A stretch of 64,000 nt of DNA, taken from assembly GCA_963725415.1 (NCBI GenBank), contig CAVRZY010000243.1, positions 7,525 to 71,524 on the forward strand, in the 5' to 3' direction. This DNA comes from CAVRZY01 sp963725415. Its GTDB lineage: Bacteria; Acidobacteriota; Terriglobia; Bryobacterales; Bryobacteraceae. Shown here one piece after another: positions 61,685 to 64,000 of this stretch (position 1 is its first letter; each line of letters starts with the position of its first letter). The notes beneath the pieces are model-generated. The model saw only the letters and a program-made list of their open reading frames with translations, was not told the DNA's origin and ran no database searches. The translations under genes were made by a program, and so were the position numbers.

Positions 61685-61867
61685 CTACGCCGTTTCCTCG
61701 GCGTGTCCGTCTTCCTCCTTCGACTGCGTCTTTGGCTCGAGCGGTGTCGAGATCAGGTATCTCTCGGCCGCCCAGTTGCCCAGATCGATCAGCCGGCACC
61801 GCTCGCCGCAAAAAGGAAAGTCGGGATTTCTCCGATCCGCGTCCTTGCTGCAAACCGGGCACTTCAT
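61685..61867 (-). CDS. yacG: DNA gyrase inhibitor YacG-like zinc finger protein
   Basis: A 60-residue protein. The zinc site is MKCPVCSKDA (Cys3, Cys6) and FPFCGERCRLIDLGNWA (Cys20, Cys24), exactly the YacG pattern, with the W-x-x-x-x-Y segment following. YacG binds GyrB and inhibits DNA binding. The start ATG overlaps the rimO stop by four bases (ATGA at 61864-61867). The C-terminal 20 residues are acidic and variable. Confidence 0.92.
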   Translation of the reverse strand: MKCPVCSKDADRRNPDFPFCGERCRLIDLGNWAAERYLISTPLEPKTQSKEEDGHAEETA

Positions 61868-63195
61868 GCCGCTAGCAACGTCCCCACTACATCGTAATCG
61901 AGCGCTTGCGTAACGCGCAGCCGGCGCATCTGGCCGGAGCGCGGCGCGGCGCCGGCCACATCGTTTACCAGGCAAACCCCATCGATTTCCGGCGCCTGCG
62001 CCGGCATCCGCGCTTCCCACAGCAGATCCGTCTCGGGCGAGATGCCTTCCACCAACACCGGGACTTCCTGCCCCGCCAGTTGCCGGTTCCGCGCCCGAGA
62101 GATCTTGCGCTGGATGGACAGCAGGCGGCGCTTGCGGTTGTAGATCGTCCGCCCGTCCACTTTGCCCTCCAGCCGGTAACTGGCGCTGGTCTCCTCGTCG
62201 GAATACGCGAAGACGCCCAGCCAGTCAAACCGCGCCGCTCCCACGAACTCGCACAGCTCCTCGAACTCTGCCGCCGTCTCCCCCGGAAACCCCACCAGCA
62301 GACTGGTGCGGATCGCCACCCCTGGAATAGTGCGCCGGATCCTCTCCAGCAATCGCAGAAAAATGTCCCCCGACCCGCCCCGTTTCATCCGCTTCAGCAC
62401 GCTGGCGCTGGCATGCTGCAAGGGCACATCGATGTAGGGGACCAGGCAGGCATGCCGCGCGATCGTATCCAGCAGCTTCTGAGTGACCTTGTTCGGGTAG
62501 GCGTACAGAAAACGAATCCAGTTGCCCGGCGCAGTCTCCATCTCCGCCAGCCGCTCCAGCAGCAGGGCCAGGCCGTCCTGGATTCCCACATCCTCGCCGT
62601 AGGAGGTCGTGTCCTGCCCCACTAGGTTGATCTCCCGTACGCCTTGCGCAAACAGCCGCCGCGCCTCCGCCACCACCGACTCGACACGCCGGCTCCGGAA
62701 CCTGCCCCGAAATTGCGGGATCACGCAGAAGCTGCATGGCTGGTCGCACCCTTCGGCGATCTTGATGTAGGCATAATGCCCCGGAGTCGAAAGCACGCGG
62801 GGCGTCAGCTCGTTGTACAGATACGGCCCGACGCAGTGGGCAGCCACCGGCCGCCCCTCGCATACCGCGGCGATCTGTTCAATCTCGTTCGTTCCGATTA
62901 CCGCGTCCACCTCCGGCAGACTCCGGCGGATCTCGCCCCGGTAGCGCTCCACCAGGCAGCCTGCGACGATGAGTCTTTTCAACTCCCCGGATTTCTTGTG
63001 TTCGGCCATCTCCAGGATCGCGTCCACTGACTCCTGCTGGGCAGGATGGATGAAGCCGCAAGTGTTGACCACGATGACTTCGGCCTCTTCCGCACGCGCC
63101 GTCAGCTCGTGACCCCGCGCCACGAGCTGCCCCATCATGACTTCCGTATCCACCAAGTTCTTGGGACAACCCAGGCTGACGAATCCGACCTTCAA
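61864..63195 (-). CDS. rimO: Ribosomal protein S12 methylthiotransferase RimO
   Basis: A 443-residue radical-SAM methylthiotransferase. It has the N-terminal UPF0004 cysteines Cys10 (GFVSLGCPKNLVDTE), Cys46 (VVNTCGF) and Cys80 (IVAGCLVERY), and the radical-SAM triad Cys150/154/157 (EGCDQPCSFCVIPQFRG). A C-terminal TRAM domain follows (VPVLVEGISPETD). It modifies Asp88 of ribosomal protein S12. The ATG at 63195 starts MKVGFVSLGCPKN. It is followed by yacG with a four-base overlap. Confidence 0.96.
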   Translation of the reverse strand: MKVGFVSLGCPKNLVDTEVMMGQLVARGHELTARAEEAEVIVVNTCGFIHPAQQESVDAILEMAEHKKSGELKRLIVAGCLVERYRGEIRRSLPEVDAVIGTNEIEQIAAVCEGRPVAAHCVGPYLYNELTPRVLSTPGHYAYIKIAEGCDQPCSFCVIPQFRGRFRSRRVESVVAEARRLFAQGVREINLVGQDTTSYGEDVGIQDGLALLLERLAEMETAPGNWIRFLYAYPNKVTQKLLDTIARHACLVPYIDVPLQHASASVLKRMKRGGSGDIFLRLLERIRRTIPGVAIRTSLLVGFPGETAAEFEELCEFVGAARFDWLGVFAYSDEETSASYRLEGKVDGRTIYNRKRRLLSIQRKISRARNRQLAGQEVPVLVEGISPETDLLWEARMPAQAPEIDGVCLVNDVAGAAPRSGQMRRLRVTQALDYDVVGTLLAA

Positions 63196-63223
63196 GGTGT
63201 CTATCCGGTGAGCAAAGTGAGGA

Positions 63224-63649
63224 CTAAATCTCAGGATAGCACGGCCCTGCCGGGCTTACGCCTTCACGGACTCGGGCCCGCATTCCTAACGGCCTTTTGA
63301 CTTTTGCCCTTTGCCTTTTGCTTTTTCTGGCCGTCAACGCAGAACATGACTCATTCACATCGAGTTTGCGATTCCAAGGCCTCTCGCCGTCCTGCCTGAG
63401 TGCCGCCACCTCGCCCGCAGGTATCTCATACACCAGCGCCCAGAAGTTCGCCGTTCTCCGGGACAGCCTCCGTTCCCCGCGAATGACCTCCGCGATCGCG
63501 CTCGCCGGGAACACCTGCTGCAACCACGCCACTGCCGCGCCATCGCCGCATTCCAGAACGCGGGCGATGGTGTACTCGGGGTGAGAAGCGGGGCTGAACT
63601 CATTCGCGTTGATGTCCCAAAATAACGGACGTAACTCGCGTGGAATCAT
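63224..63649 (-). CDS. DUF6922-like protein with repeat-derived C-terminal tail
   Basis: 141 residues from the ATG at 63649 (MIPRELRPLFWDINANEFSP). The first 90 residues follow the DUF6922-type pattern: SHPEYTIARVLECGDGAAVA, FPASAIAEVIRGERRLSRRT, ANFWALVYEIPA. These small proteins often occur near nucleotidyltransferase or toxin genes and may be HTH-like; function unknown. Residues 109-120 (KSKRQRAKVKRP) and the rest of the tail are encoded by an iterated CTTTTGC intergenic element, so the native stop was probably lost. Confidence 0.65.
   Translation of the reverse strand: MIPRELRPLFWDINANEFSPASHPEYTIARVLECGDGAAVAWLQQVFPASAIAEVIRGERRLSRRTANFWALVYEIPAGEVAALRQDGERPWNRKLDVNESCSALTARKSKRQRAKVKRPLGMRARVREGVSPAGPCYPEI
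63295..63328. repeat. Iterated CTTTTGC element
   Basis: Near-perfect units CTTTTGA, CTTTTGC, CCTTTGC, CTTTTGC, CTTTTT follow one another. On the minus strand it supplies the basic residues at the end of the DUF6922-like gene. Confidence 0.75.
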
Positions 63650-63750
63650 GCCCTTATGTTCAGTATAGCCCGGCTCGCGCATCTCATGTTGCGATCCGGC
63701 TGAGAATCCCGCCACCCATGGCGCACCAACTCTGATGAGGAGTCGTGCCC

Positions 63751-64000
63751 ATGGTTGCTCCGCAACTGGAACGCGATGAGGAACTGTACTGGCTGGCCCT
63801 GACGCTGGTTCCCGGCCTGGGGGCCCGGACCGCGCAGAAACTGCTGGAGCGCTTTCGAACCCCGCAGGCCGTCTTCCGCGCCTCCCGTACGGACCTGGAG
63901 GCCACCGGCACCAGCGGCAGCCTGGCGCAGACCATCTCCAGCGGCTGCGCATTCGATGACGCCGTAACCCAACAGCAAAAGATGCTAAAACCTTGCAGCC
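63751..64000 (+). CDS. dprA: DNA processing protein DprA, 3'-truncated by window edge
   Basis: The first 83 residues are visible. MVAPQLERDEELYWLALTLV, PGLGARTAQKLLERF, and TPQAVFRASRTDLEATG match the SAM/HhH-like N-terminal part of DprA, which loads RecA on incoming single-stranded DNA in transformation. GAGGAG stands nine bases before the ATG at 63751. The Rossmann-like core lies beyond the window. Confidence 0.85.
   Translation, partial: MVAPQLERDEELYWLALTLVPGLGARTAQKLLERFRTPQAVFRASRTDLEATGTSGSLAQTISSGCAFDDAVTQQQKMLKPCS

Overview
The window is high-GC DNA (clearly above 60 percent) with bacterial gene density. No rRNA, tRNA, CRISPR array or transposase is recognisable. The gene content points to an acidobacterium of the Solibacter/Bryobacter type: two large secreted beta-propeller proteins, one carrying the Solibacter-rich TIGR03437 C-terminal domain; a PEP-CTERM protein; many secreted polysaccharide-active enzymes; a FecR-like protein; and TPR, NHL and TIG proteins. 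This assignment is inference from family content, not from a marker phylogeny.

Layout. 1-2.6 kb: metW 3' part, then a two-gene AAA-ATPase plus MAD4-like module that looks like a small defence system, then a second diverged copy of the metW tail. 2.6-7.8 kb: glutamate dehydrogenase, a DUF4328-like membrane protein, thiC and an exported M24 peptidase. 7.9-11.7 kb: CHASE2 histidine kinase, an NtrC-type sigma-54 activator (frameshifted), a 47-residue membrane protein and a hairpin-rich non-coding stretch. 11.7-14.7 kb: FecR-like, TPR and bicupin proteins. 14.8-28.9 kb: a polysaccharide-utilisation region with two tandem clan-A glycosidase-like paralogues, a parallel beta-helix enzyme, an esterase, a GH20-like protein coupled to an iron alcohol dehydrogenase, and a 1005-residue propeller-PHP protein.

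28.9-32.9 kb is a decayed segmental duplication. An HTH-nucleotidyltransferase/HEPN pair plus DUF72 gene survives in copy 1, and an ECF sigma factor survives in copy 2, with a PEP-CTERM gene between them. 33-39.2 kb holds the two propeller proteins. 39.3-41.9 kb is an OmpR-type regulator and kinase pair. 41.9-44.8 kb is a scrambled island: a multiply frameshifted cpaF, a second internally deleted cpaF tail, a PemK/MazF-type toxin-antitoxin pair and hicBA. 44.8-45.5 kb has YjbQ and FmdB-type small proteins. 45.7-54.5 kb is a second catabolic region: heparinase II/III-like, PLP decarboxylase, lone nucleotidyltransferase, CocE/NonD hydrolase and a GH106-like protein. 54.6-64 kb is mostly housekeeping: a DUF5343 protein, smc (frameshifted), cinA, a TIG/NHL protein, yacG, rimO, a DUF6922-like protein and the start of dprA.

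Three patterns run through the window. (1) Defence or toxin-antitoxin modules sit next to duplicated, partly decayed 3' ends of neighbouring genes (metW, cpaF, sigma factor). (2) Short iterated intergenic sequences abut genes and supply the last codons of at least three proteins. (3) There are at least six loci with frame-breaking indels, including essential smc, so part of the apparent gene decay may be sequencing or assembly error.
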